Assembly: GCA_023411615.1 (NCBI GenBank)
Contig: JAEYOR010000022.1
Span: 1 to 64,000, forward strand
Source: Actinomycetes bacterium
GTDB taxonomy: Bacteria; Actinomycetota; Actinomycetes; Actinomycetales; Demequinaceae
Direction: 5' to 3'
DNA: 64,000 nt
In this document: one piece after another, positions 26,146 through 35,043 of the stretch
How the letters are laid out: the number at the start of each line of letters is the position of its first letter
Position numbering within the stretch: position 1 is the first letter of the stretch
The notes under the pieces: model-generated
Seen by the model: only the letters and a program-made list of their open reading frames with translations
Told to the model about the DNA's origin: nothing
Database searches by the model: none
Program-made: the position numbers and the translations under genes

Positions 26146-26553
26146 ATGCCGCAACTGCGCATCTCTGAGGCCGCCGCACTGACAGGTGTCAGTGACGACA
26201 CCTTCCGTCGCTGGCTCAAAGCCGAAGGCATCGACACAGGCACCGATGACGCCGGTCGCATGGTGGTGCCCGGCGAGGTCGTGGCCCGTTTCGCCTCGCA
26301 GTCCCCTGCTCCCCACGATGCAACGGGCGTTCTGCGCTCGGCGCGAAATCGTTTCCCTGGCATCGTCACGGCAATCAAGAAGGACTCCGTCATGTCTCAA
26401 GTGGACATGCAGTGCGGCCCATTCCGCGTCGTCTCACTCATGAGCACGGAAGCGGTCGAAGACCTGGGCCTCGCCGTGGGCTCCGTGACCACCGCCGTCG
26501 TCAAATCAACCGCCGTCATTGTTGAATCGCGCCCCGCTGAGGCCGCGCCGTGA
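26146..26553 (+). CDS. Molybdate-responsive HTH-TOBE (Mop) regulator
   Basis: A 135-aa protein with two parts: an N-terminal MerR-type helix-turn-helix (LRISEAAALTGVSDDTFRRW) and a C-terminal Mop/TOBE domain (SARNRFPGIVTAIKKDSVMS, TAVVKSTAVIVE) of the kind that binds molybdate. It resembles a minimal ModE-like regulator rather than E. coli ModE, which has two Mop domains. It is the first gene of the mod operon and overlaps modA (GTGA). The promoter carries a palindrome, so autoregulation by molybdate is likely. Confidence 0.85.
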   Translation: MPQLRISEAAALTGVSDDTFRRWLKAEGIDTGTDDAGRMVVPGEVVARFASQSPAPHDATGVLRSARNRFPGIVTAIKKDSVMSQVDMQCGPFRVVSLMSTEAVEDLGLAVGSVTTAVVKSTAVIVESRPAEAAP

Positions 26554-27311
26554 CCCGAGCCCACGCGGCCATTCTCATTGTGGCCGCGCTGACTGTCGCC
26601 GCCTGTTCACCCGGCCTGGCGTCGAACTCTCCCAGTTCTGCTTCCCGCGTCGTCGTGGACGTCTACGCTGCCGCGTCGTTGTCGTCCGTCTTTACTCAAT
26701 TGGCAACGGCATACGAGTCAGCCAATCCCGACGTCGACATCAAACTGACCTTCGCAGGCTCATCGGAAGTCGCCACTCAGATTTCTGAGGGCGCGCCAGC
26801 GGATGTGTTTGCCGCTGCCGACTCCACCACGATGAACCTCGTCAGCGCGGAGATTGTGGGCGAAAGCGCGATCTTTGCGACCAACCGGCTCACTATTGCG
26901 GTGCCCGCTGGGAACGCGGCGGGCGTAACGGGGATTGCGTCGCTTGCACGCCCAGGTCTGCTTGTTGTCATGTGCGCGCCGAGCGTCCCGTGCGGAGCGG
27001 CCGCCGCCCGCGCCCAAGAGGCCTACGGCGTCTCGATCACCCCAGCGTCGGAAGAATCGAACGTCACCGATGTGCTCGGCAAAGTGGCCTCGGGAGAGGC
27101 CGACGCCGGACTCGTCTACGCGACGGACATCGCCCGGGCGCGCGGCGTCGAGGAGATCGCACTTGGCGAGCTAGCGCTGCCCGCCACGCCCTACCCGATC
27201 GCGGTCATGGGCTCGGGTGATGCCGCCGACGCTGCACAAGGCTTTGTCGATTTCGTGCTGAGCAATGTGGGGCGCGCCGCTTTGGCCGACGCCGGATTTG
27301 GCTTGCCGTGA
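26550..27311 (+). CDS. modA: Molybdate ABC transporter substrate-binding lipoprotein
   Basis: Extracytoplasmic molybdate-binding protein. The 253-aa precursor has a signal peptide ending in a lipobox (LTVAACS, Cys19), so it is membrane-anchored. The mature part is a type II periplasmic-binding fold with VDVYAAASLSSVFTQLA, LTFAGSSEVATQI and GAPADVFAAAD, as in ModA. The GTG start overlaps the regulator stop. It forms an operon with modB and modC. Confidence 0.94.
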   Translation: MTRAHAAILIVAALTVAACSPGLASNSPSSASRVVVDVYAAASLSSVFTQLATAYESANPDVDIKLTFAGSSEVATQISEGAPADVFAAADSTTMNLVSAEIVGESAIFATNRLTIAVPAGNAAGVTGIASLARPGLLVVMCAPSVPCGAAAARAQEAYGVSITPASEESNVTDVLGKVASGEADAGLVYATDIARARGVEEIALGELALPATPYPIAVMGSGDAADAAQGFVDFVLSNVGRAALADAGFGLP

Positions 27312-28102
27312 ACGCCCAGTCGGACGTGGCTTTGCCGCGCACCGTCATCGCGGTCGCTGCGGTGGCCGCACTCTGTGCCCTCATCCCCATTGCGGGGCTT
27401 GCCTCTCGGATGGAGTGGGCGGCACTTCCCGACCAACTTGCGTCCCCTGCGGTCCGCGAAGCACTGTGGTTGTCGCTGCGCACCTCGACATGCGCCGCGA
27501 TCGCATGCGTGCTGCTGGGTGTCCCGCTTGGCCTCGCGCTCACCCGGCTCACGGGGCCTGCGCGTGCCGTGGCACGGGCATTCTTGCTCGCGCCCTTGGT
27601 GCTTCCGCCGGTGGTGAGTGGGCTGGGACTGTTGTACGCGCTCGGCCGGCGCGGACTGATAGGTCCGGCGCTCGAGGCCTTTGGTGTGACCTTGTCGTTC
27701 ACCACGGCGGCAGTCATCATCGCCCAGACCTTTGTCGCGTTGCCGTTCATGGTGGCGGCCGTCGAGGCGGCCGTCATCTCGAATGGTCCGCGTGTGGGAC
27801 TTGTCGCGGCATCCTTTGGCGCCTCGCGCTGGCGGGTTCTGCGCGACGTGACACTGCCTGCGATTGCGCCCGGCATCGCCACCGGCGCTGTCTTGGCCTT
27901 TGCCCGCTCACTCGGGGAGTTCGGCGCCACCATTACGTTTGCTGGCAGCGCAGAAGGCGTCACCCGCACGGCGCCCCTGCTCATTTACTTGGCGCGCGAG
28001 TCTGATCCGCAAGCCGCCGTCGCACTTGGACTCGTACTCCTTGCCGTTGCGGTGCTGATCGTCGCCGCGGCGCTTGGGCCAGCGAGGAGCGCTCGCCGAT
28101 GA
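27308..28102 (+). CDS. modB: Molybdate ABC transporter permease
   Basis: Inner-membrane permease of the molybdate importer. The 264-aa protein has about six transmembrane helices and the EAA motif in a cytoplasmic loop (AASFGASRWRVLRDVTLP), which contacts ModC. It starts with GTG overlapping the modA stop (GTGA) and ends with an ATGA overlap into modC. Confidence 0.94.
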   Translation: MNAQSDVALPRTVIAVAAVAALCALIPIAGLASRMEWAALPDQLASPAVREALWLSLRTSTCAAIACVLLGVPLGLALTRLTGPARAVARAFLLAPLVLPPVVSGLGLLYALGRRGLIGPALEAFGVTLSFTTAAVIIAQTFVALPFMVAAVEAAVISNGPRVGLVAASFGASRWRVLRDVTLPAIAPGIATGAVLAFARSLGEFGATITFAGSAEGVTRTAPLLIYLARESDPQAAVALGLVLLAVAVLIVAAALGPARSARR

Positions 28103-29127
28103 GCCTCTCGGCTGATATCGACGTCCGCCGGAGAAACGTCTCCGCCAGTATCACCGTGGGCGCCAATGAGGCGCTCGTTCTCGTGGGACCCAACGGCTCA
28201 GGCAAGAGCACGATTGTTGAGGCCATTGCCGGACTCGTCCCGCTCGACGCAGGCGCCATCACCGTCGCAGGCAGTCAGTATTCACCGCGCGCCCGCGGAC
28301 GCGCGCGTGAGGGATCTTCGCACGTGGCGCTTGTCCCCCAAGATGGCGTGCTCCTGCCCCACCTCAGCGTGCTTGACAATGTCGCCTTCGGCCTGCGAGC
28401 CCGTGGCACGCGGCGCGGTGATGCCCGCGCCTCGGCTTCGGTCGTGCTCGAGCGGGTTGATGGGGCTCATCTCACGAACCGGCGCCCTCATGAACTGTCG
28501 GGCGGCGAGGTCCGCCGTATCGCCATCGCGCGGGCGCTCGCACTCGAGCCGCAGGTGATGCTGCTCGACGAGCCTTTTGCGGGCCTCGACGTTCACGTTG
28601 CTGCCGGGGTTCGCGCACTCGTCGCGTCTGTGCGGTCGCACACCACCATCGTGCTCACCACCCACAATGCGGCCGACGCTGTCCTTCTTGGGGATCAGGT
28701 AGCCGTGCTCAACGAGGGGCGCATCGTCGAGCAGGGAATGCCGCATACCGTGTTCACTCAGCCACGCACGGCATTCACCGCGCGGATGGCCGGGCGCGTG
28801 CTCGTCACGGGCACAATCTCCGCTGGGTGCCTGGTGACCGACGCGGGCGCAAGCGTGCCCGTCACCGGCGAGGTCAGCGTCGGCGGCAAAGCTGCTATTG
28901 CGGTGCGCCCAGTAGATGTCCGGGCACAAACCATCGCCGCGCCGCGCGATGAGGCCCATACGTGGCTCGTTCACGACGTCACTGGCTTTGAAGCGCTCGC
29001 CGAGACGATACGTATCCATGGCGGCACTCTCGCCGCGGATGTCGATCCGGAGCACGCTCGCACATTTAGCGCCGGCAGCCCGATTGCTTTCGGTATCCCG
29101 AACGGACTGCCGGCCTACGCGCTGTGA
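28099..29127 (+). CDS. modC: Molybdate ABC transporter ATP-binding protein
   Basis: ATPase subunit that powers molybdate import. Walker A is GPNGSGKST (residues about 28-36), the ABC signature is ELSGGEVRR, and Walker B is VMLLDEPFAGLD. A C-terminal TOBE-like region of about 100 residues follows (AGRVLVTGTISAGC and beyond). The 342-aa length is normal. It ends 4 nt from the convergent narK stop, with no obvious terminator between them. Confidence 0.93.
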   Translation: MSLSADIDVRRRNVSASITVGANEALVLVGPNGSGKSTIVEAIAGLVPLDAGAITVAGSQYSPRARGRAREGSSHVALVPQDGVLLPHLSVLDNVAFGLRARGTRRGDARASASVVLERVDGAHLTNRRPHELSGGEVRRIAIARALALEPQVMLLDEPFAGLDVHVAAGVRALVASVRSHTTIVLTTHNAADAVLLGDQVAVLNEGRIVEQGMPHTVFTQPRTAFTARMAGRVLVTGTISAGCLVTDAGASVPVTGEVSVGGKAAIAVRPVDVRAQTIAAPRDEAHTWLVHDVTGFEALAETIRIHGGTLAADVDPEHARTFSAGSPIAFGIPNGLPAYAL

Positions 29128-29131
29128 GCGA

Positions 29132-30472
29132 TCAACTCGGCTTTTCCGCACCCGTGCGCGCGTAGTACCACCATGCGAGCCACGCGCCCACGAGCGACAG
29201 GATGACCCACCACACATACAGGGCGACCGGATCGACCGACGCGAGGATCACGCTGAAGAAGAAGGGCCCGAAAGCAGCGATTGACGCGGTGAAGCCAATG
29301 ACGCCGCCGGACTGACGCCTCTCGAAGATGCCCGGCATCTGCTTGAACGTCGAGGCGTTGCCCACCCCCGTGAAGAAGAAGATGGCGAGCATCCCAAAGA
29401 GGAACTTGGGGAACTCGTCGGCTGATTCGGGTGTGAGCTGAAAAGCCGTGTAGGCGCACGAGGCGGCAATTCCGAGGGACGAGATGAGCGTGACGCGCCC
29501 GCCTCCAAGTCGGTCGGCAACGGGGCCTGCAAACACGCGCGCGGCCGAGCCGACGAGCGCACCCAGAAATGCGTAGCGCACCGGATCGATGCCCGCGTCC
29601 CCAAACACCTCTGTGCCATAACGAGCCTTGATGAGCAGCCCGAACACGGCAGCGAAACCGGAGAACGCGCCAAAGGTCACCACGTACAACAACGTCATGA
29701 TCCAGGTGTGCTTATTGGAGAAGATGTCGAACTGGTCGCGCACTCGCGCCACGCGCACCGGCACCGACTTGAGCAAGAGCCATGCGAGCACGGCGCCCAC
29801 CACCGTGAGTGACGACCACGCGTAGGCGGCGTTCTGGTACCACAGCTCGTACGTACGACCCGTGCCCGGCTCCACCACGTGCTGAGAAGGGCCGATGATG
29901 CCGCTGAAGGCGCCGCCCAGAAGCATGAAGCTGACGATCCACGGCGTGAGGAGCTGCACGAGGCTCACGCCAAAGTTGCCGATGCCCGCCTGGATGCCGA
30001 GTGCGGTGCCGGCCTTCGCTCGCGGGAAGAAGTACGACGTCGACGCCATGAAGCCGGAGAACGCGCCGCCGCCGATGCCCGTGAGGAAGCTCAACATCAT
30101 CAACGCCCAGTACGGCGTCTCTGGGTTCTGCACCGCAAGCGCCCAACCAATGATGGGCACCATGAGGAGCCCGGTGGTGTAGGTGACGAGGGCACGGGTG
30201 CCAAGCACGGGCGGCAAAAAGGTCCAGATCAAACGCAGCAGGCCTCCGGCGAGACCAGGCATCGCGGTCAGCCAATACAACTCACCTGTCGTCAGGTCGA
30301 AGCCAAGGCCGTTGAGGCGCGGTGCCACCGCCGAGACGAGGAACCACACGATGAAACACAACGTGAGGTTGAACGTCGTAATCGACAGCGTGCGCCACGC
30401 GAGGCGCTTGTCCCAGGCCTCTTCGGGGTCCCACGTTTCGATCCAGCCGCGACGCACTGTCGTGTTGGTCAT
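29132..30472 (-). CDS. narK: Nitrate/nitrite transporter (NarK, MFS)
   Basis: Major facilitator for nitrate uptake and/or nitrite export, inner membrane. The 446-aa protein has about 12 hydrophobic segments. The nitrate-porter signature regions are GIGGGAFSGFMASTSYFFP and GNFGVSLVQLL. I chose the ATG at 30472: AAGGAAG lies 4 nt upstream; an in-frame ATG at 30487 lacks this. It is transcribed divergently from the nar regulator and serves the respiratory nitrate reductase by context. A second NarK-family gene is at 58333-59754. Confidence 0.95.
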   Translation of the reverse strand: MTNTTVRRGWIETWDPEEAWDKRLAWRTLSITTFNLTLCFIVWFLVSAVAPRLNGLGFDLTTGELYWLTAMPGLAGGLLRLIWTFLPPVLGTRALVTYTTGLLMVPIIGWALAVQNPETPYWALMMLSFLTGIGGGAFSGFMASTSYFFPRAKAGTALGIQAGIGNFGVSLVQLLTPWIVSFMLLGGAFSGIIGPSQHVVEPGTGRTYELWYQNAAYAWSSLTVVGAVLAWLLLKSVPVRVARVRDQFDIFSNKHTWIMTLLYVVTFGAFSGFAAVFGLLIKARYGTEVFGDAGIDPVRYAFLGALVGSAARVFAGPVADRLGGGRVTLISSLGIAASCAYTAFQLTPESADEFPKFLFGMLAIFFFTGVGNASTFKQMPGIFERRQSGGVIGFTASIAAFGPFFFSVILASVDPVALYVWWVILSLVGAWLAWWYYARTGAEKPS

Positions 30473-30601
30473 GCCGCTTCCTTCCATTGGCGTACCCCGG
30501 GGACAAGGGGTGCGCGTTCGTCACGCTACTGACATTTTTTACTACGGTCAATAAGTATCGTCAATAAAGACATGTTGGAAAAAATATGCTAGGAAAGTGG
30601 T
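30473..30601. promoter_or_regulatory. Divergent narK / nar-regulator promoter region
   Basis: This AT-rich interval holds a good narK promoter on the minus strand: TTGACG (30564-30559) - 17 nt - TAAAAA (30541-30536). For the rightward gene, TATGCT (30585-30590) is a possible -10 and AGGAAAG (30591) a ribosome-binding site. Two direct repeats GTCAATAA (30547 and 30560, 13 nt apart) overlap the narK -35 and spacer. They could be operator half-sites, perhaps for the adjacent regulator. A canonical FNR inverted repeat is not present. Confidence 0.6.
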
Positions 30602-31351
30602 GTGGTCGGAGACGCCCCCTCAATCGAGGATGCCCTGAAACGCGTGCTCGCGCTCGGCGAGCGAGACGCGCAGGGCCACGCGTCGCCCCTGGCAGGTTCA
30701 CGGCGGGCGATTCTCGATGTCCTGCGTTCGGCTGCCGAACCGTTGACCATCGAGAACATCTCCTCCGCAGTCGAACTGCACACCAACACCACTCGCCACC
30801 ATCTCGACGTCCTCGCCGCTGCCGGTCTTGTTGATCGCGCCCTCGCTGCACCATCTGGGCGCGGGCGGCCGCGAGCGCGCTATCAAGCCTCGGAAGCTGC
30901 CGCCGAGGCCTATGCCGAACTCGAAGAGCAACTGGACGCGGCTCTCCACGGAGCCGACGTTGACGAGGTGGCCCGGGAGACGGCCCGACGCTGGCTCGCC
31001 ACCGTGCCGCCCGTGCGACGCGCCCGCGACATGGACGAGGCGGTCGTTGAAGCGGTCGTATCGCTGAGAGAGGTGGGTTTCGCCGCGCATTCAGACGAGG
31101 TCGGTGACACGATCGTTGTGACGGATTGTCCCTACGCCAGTCTCATCGCGGAGCACCCCATGATCTGCACTGTCCATGCCGAACTCGTCTCTCGCGCGCT
31201 CGATCAAACCGGCCAGCCCATCGAACTCGATGGCTTTGACGTGTGGGTGCGCCCGGGAATCTGCCGCGCACGGCTGCGCCGGCCCGACACTCAGCCCGAT
31301 TTTGTCGCCCTGCCCGCAACCCGCACCCCCTCAATGGAGAGGCCCTCATGA
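30602..31351 (+). CDS. Winged-helix regulator with C-terminal Cys/His motif
   Basis: A 249-aa transcriptional regulator. Residues about 32-95 form an ArsR/DeoR-like winged helix (SRRAILDVLRSAAEPLTIEN, HTNTTRHHLDVLAAAGLVDR). The C-terminal half ends in Cys176, Cys189-TV-His192 and Cys221, resembling the C-terminal iron-sulfur or metal site of SufR-like regulators. It is divergent from narK and its stop overlaps narG (ATGA), so control of the nar genes is likely. The sensed signal (O2, NO, nitrite) is unknown. It starts with GTG at 30602. A paralogue lies at 40316. Confidence 0.85.
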   Translation: MVGDAPSIEDALKRVLALGERDAQGHASPLAGSRRAILDVLRSAAEPLTIENISSAVELHTNTTRHHLDVLAAAGLVDRALAAPSGRGRPRARYQASEAAAEAYAELEEQLDAALHGADVDEVARETARRWLATVPPVRRARDMDEAVVEAVVSLREVGFAAHSDEVGDTIVVTDCPYASLIAEHPMICTVHAELVSRALDQTGQPIELDGFDVWVRPGICRARLRRPDTQPDFVALPATRTPSMERPS

Positions 31352-34300
31352 CGACATCACCTCCGATTTCCGATGCCGCGTCCAACCTGCTCGTCAAGGC
31401 AGGTCGCTTTTTGCATAAGGGCGACACCTCACCCGACTTCCGCACCGTCACGCTTGAGGGTGGCCGCGACGCGGACGTGTTCTACCGGGACCGGTGGAGT
31501 CACGACAAGATCGTGCGCTCCACCCACGGCGTCAACTGCACGGGGTCATGTTCATGGAAGGTCTACGTCAAGGACGGCGTCATCACGTGGGAGACGCAGC
31601 AGACGGACTACCCCTCTGCGGGCGCCGACCTTCCTGAGTACGAGCCGCGCGGTTGCCCTCGCGGTGCGGCCTTCTCCTGGTACACGTATTCGCCCACGCG
31701 CGTGAAGTACCCCTACATCCGCGGCGTGTTGCTCGACGCGTATCGGGAAGCGAAGAAGAGCCACCCAGATCCAGTGGACGCGTGGAGAGCGGTGACCACC
31801 GATCCCGAGACGCGGCGCCGCTACCAGCAGGCTCGTGGCAAGGGTGGTCTCGTCCGCGCCAGCTGGTCCGAGGCGAAGGAGATCATCGCCGCGGCGCATG
31901 TCCACACCGTCAAGGAACACGGACCCGACCGGATTTTCGGCTTCTCCCCCATCCCCGCCATGTCAATGGCCTCGCATGCCGCTGGCGCCCGTTTCATCTC
32001 GATGATGGGCGGGTCGATGGTGTCGTTTTACGACTGGTATTGCGATCTGCCCGTCGCGTCGCCGCAAGTGTTCGGTGACCAGACCGACGTGCCAGAATCC
32101 GCGGACTGGTTCAACGCGTCCTACCTCATCATGTGGGGCGCCAACGTGCCCGTCACACGCACGCCCGACGCCCACTTCATGGCCGAGGCGCGCTATCGGG
32201 GTCAAAAGGTGGTGACGGTCTCACCCGACTACGCCGACAACACCAAGTTCGCTGACGAGTGGCTCAACCCTCACCCCGGCACGGATGGTGCCCTCGCAAT
32301 GGCGATGGGGCATGTGGTGCTCAAGGAGTTCTTTGTTGAGCGTACGGTGCCCCGCTTCATTGATTACGTGAAGCGGTATTCGGACCTGCCGTTTCTTCTC
32401 ACCCTCACCGAGCGCGACGGCGCGTACGTGCCGGGCAAGTTCGTCACCGCCTCGGACTTGGGCGATATGAGCGAGAACGCCGAGTTCAAGACCGTGCTCA
32501 TCGACTCCGCCTCCGGCCGTCCGGCGGTCCCCAACGGCTCGCTCGGCTTCCGGTACGGCCAAGAAGGCGAAGGCAAGTGGAACCTCGACCTCGAGGGGCT
32601 CGACCCGGCTTTGTCGCTCTTTGGCGCGTCCGGCGTCGGCGTTGCTGAGGTCCTCTTGCCCCGGTTTGACGTGGGCCAAGAAGATGACGAGCGTGGCGGA
32701 GCGCTGCGCCGCGGTGTGCCGGCGGCGTCGCTGAACACCGTTGGCGGTGAGGTGCTCGTCACCACTGTGTTTGACCTGTTGCTCGCCCAGTATGGCGTGG
32801 GCCGTGAGGGCCTTCCCGGCGAATGGCCTGCCGACTACGACGACCCCCAGCCCTACACGCCCGCATGGCAAGAGACAATCACGGGCGTTCCCGCAGAGCA
32901 GGCGGCGCGCATTGGCCGCGAGTTTGCCCAGAACGCGGAGGAATCTGGCGGCCGGTCGATGATCATCCTCGGCGCAGGCACCAACCACTACTTCCACTCA
33001 GATGCGATCTACCGGACGTTCTTGTCGCTCATCACGCTCACTGGCTGTCAGGGAGTCAACGGTGGCGGCTGGGCGCACTACGTGGGCCAAGAGAAATGTC
33101 GCCCCGTGACCGGTTGGGCCCAACTTGCTTTTGGGCTCGACTGGGCAAGGCCGCCGCGGCAGATGATCGGCACAGGATTCTTTTACGTCAACACCAATCA
33201 ATGGCGGTACGACGGGATGCGGCCCGAGGACATCTCATCGCCTCTTGGCCGGGGCCGTTTCGAGGGGATGACGTCGATCGACGTCCTTGCGCAGTCGGCA
33301 CGGTACGGGTGGATGCCGTCCTACCCCACGTTTGATCGATCCAGCATTGATCTCGGAGCGAGCATCACGTCCTCCGGTCGCGAGCCGGGTGACTATATGA
33401 AGGAACGCCTCACCTCAGGTGACGTCCATTTTGCAGTGGAGGATCCCGACGCTCCCGAAAACTGGCCACGCGTGCTCACCGTGTGGCGGGCAAACCTGTT
33501 GGGCTCCTCTGCCAAGGGCAATGAGTTCTTCTTGCGTCACTTGCTGGGCACCCATTCGGCCGCAACGGCGAAGGAGAGCGGCGAGGGCGAGCGTCCGCGT
33601 GACGTGACGTGGAGGGACGACGCTTCCGAAGGAAAGCTCGACCTTCTCGTCTCCCTCGACTACCGAATGACATCCACGGGGCTCTTCTCCGACGTCGTGT
33701 TGCCGGCGGCAACGTGGTACGAGAAGCACGACCTCTCATCTACCGACATGCACCCGTTTGTTCACGCCTTCACCCCGGCGATCAACCCGCCATGGGAGAC
33801 CAAGAGCGACTACGACACGTTCCGTGAACTGGCGGAGCTGGTCTCTCAGCTCACGGTGGGTCACGTCGAGAAGGTGACCGACCTCGTGGCAGTGCCGCTG
33901 TTGCACGACACTCCCGATGCGATGTCGGTGCCTCACGGCACGGTGAAGGACTGGAAGACCGGCGAGGTCGAGTTCATTCCAGGTCGCACGGCTCCCAAGT
34001 TCGTGCTTGTCGAGCGCGACTACACGAAGATCGGCGCGCAGTGGTCGGCACTTGGTCCGCTCATGGAACGGCTCGGCACGCAAACCAAGGGCGTCAAGGT
34101 GGATGTGACACCCGAGGTGGAGCGCCTCGCCCGAACCAACGGCGTGATTGCCCGTGGCCCTGCGGCAGGACGCCCCTCTCTCGCGGTGGCGCAGCATGCG
34201 TGCGAGGCGATCCTCGCGCTGTCAGGGACCACCAACGGACGCGTCGCGGTGGCGGGCTTCCACGATGTCGAGAAGCGCACCGGTCAACGGCTGGCGGACC

Positions 34301-35043
34301 TCGCTCTCGACAACGAAGGCAAGCAGATCACCTTCCCGGACACGCAAGCACGGCCGGTGCCGGTCATCACGAGCCCCGAGTGGTCCGGGTCCGAGCACGG
34401 CGGCCGCCGCTATACCGCGTTCTCGATCAACGTTGAGCGGCTCAAGCCCTGGCACACTCTGACGGGTCGCCAGCACTTCTTCCTCGACCATGACTGGATG
34501 GCGGAGATGGGCGAATGCCTGCCCACTTTCCGTCCGACGATCAATATGCAGCGCCTCTATGGCGACCAAACGCGTGGTGGTGGCCGGGAAGTAACCGTCC
34601 GCTACCTCACGCCACACTCCAAATGGTCGATCCACTCGAATTATCAGGACAACCAACACATGTTGTCGCTGTCGCGAGGCGGTCCTGACTTATGGATGAG
34701 CGTGGAGGACGCCGCGGCTATCGGTGTGAAGGACAACGAATGGGTGGAGGCGTACAACCGCAACGGCGTGGTGGTTGCCAGAGCGGTGGTAAGCCACCGC
34801 ATGCCCGCTGGCACGGTCTACATGTATCACGCCAAGGACCGTGTGGTCGATGTGCCAATTGCCGAGGCCTCGGGCCAGCGCGGCGGCATCCACAACTCAC
34901 TCACCCGGCTCATGATCAAACCCACTCACGTGGTGGGCGGCTACGCCCAACTGTCCTTTGCCTTCAACTATCTGGGCCCCACAGGAAACCAGCGCGATGA
35001 GGTCACTGTCATTCGCCGCCGTTCGCAGGAGGTGACGTACTGA
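31348..35043 (+). CDS. narG: Respiratory nitrate reductase, alpha subunit
   Basis: Catalytic subunit that reduces nitrate to nitrite on the cytoplasmic side. The 1231-aa protein binds bis-MGD molybdenum and a [4Fe-4S] cluster: His60, Cys64, Cys68 and Cys103 give the His-Cys3 ligand set (HGVNCTGSC, RGCPRG), and Asp233 in FYDWYCDLP is the expected Mo ligand (E. coli NarG offset +11). The ATG at 31348 overlaps the regulator stop. The gene overlaps narH by one base. All ligands are present and the length is full. Confidence 0.98.
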   Translation: MTTSPPISDAASNLLVKAGRFLHKGDTSPDFRTVTLEGGRDADVFYRDRWSHDKIVRSTHGVNCTGSCSWKVYVKDGVITWETQQTDYPSAGADLPEYEPRGCPRGAAFSWYTYSPTRVKYPYIRGVLLDAYREAKKSHPDPVDAWRAVTTDPETRRRYQQARGKGGLVRASWSEAKEIIAAAHVHTVKEHGPDRIFGFSPIPAMSMASHAAGARFISMMGGSMVSFYDWYCDLPVASPQVFGDQTDVPESADWFNASYLIMWGANVPVTRTPDAHFMAEARYRGQKVVTVSPDYADNTKFADEWLNPHPGTDGALAMAMGHVVLKEFFVERTVPRFIDYVKRYSDLPFLLTLTERDGAYVPGKFVTASDLGDMSENAEFKTVLIDSASGRPAVPNGSLGFRYGQEGEGKWNLDLEGLDPALSLFGASGVGVAEVLLPRFDVGQEDDERGGALRRGVPAASLNTVGGEVLVTTVFDLLLAQYGVGREGLPGEWPADYDDPQPYTPAWQETITGVPAEQAARIGREFAQNAEESGGRSMIILGAGTNHYFHSDAIYRTFLSLITLTGCQGVNGGGWAHYVGQEKCRPVTGWAQLAFGLDWARPPRQMIGTGFFYVNTNQWRYDGMRPEDISSPLGRGRFEGMTSIDVLAQSARYGWMPSYPTFDRSSIDLGASITSSGREPGDYMKERLTSGDVHFAVEDPDAPENWPRVLTVWRANLLGSSAKGNEFFLRHLLGTHSAATAKESGEGERPRDVTWRDDASEGKLDLLVSLDYRMTSTGLFSDVVLPAATWYEKHDLSSTDMHPFVHAFTPAINPPWETKSDYDTFRELAELVSQLTVGHVEKVTDLVAVPLLHDTPDAMSVPHGTVKDWKTGEVEFIPGRTAPKFVLVERDYTKIGAQWSALGPLMERLGTQTKGVKVDVTPEVERLARTNGVIARGPAAGRPSLAVAQHACEAILALSGTTNGRVAVAGFHDVEKRTGQRLADLALDNEGKQITFPDTQARPVPVITSPEWSGSEHGGRRYTAFSINVERLKPWHTLTGRQHFFLDHDWMAEMGECLPTFRPTINMQRLYGDQTRGGGREVTVRYLTPHSKWSIHSNYQDNQHMLSLSRGGPDLWMSVEDAAAIGVKDNEWVEAYNRNGVVVARAVVSHRMPAGTVYMYHAKDRVVDVPIAEASGQRGGIHNSLTRLMIKPTHVVGGYAQLSFAFNYLGPTGNQRDEVTVIRRRSQEVTY

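Noticed and set aside
30547..30567. FNR/CRP-type box upstream of narK
   Set aside because: The two TTATTGAC-like halves are direct, not inverted, repeats. They do not match TTGAT-N4-ATCAA.
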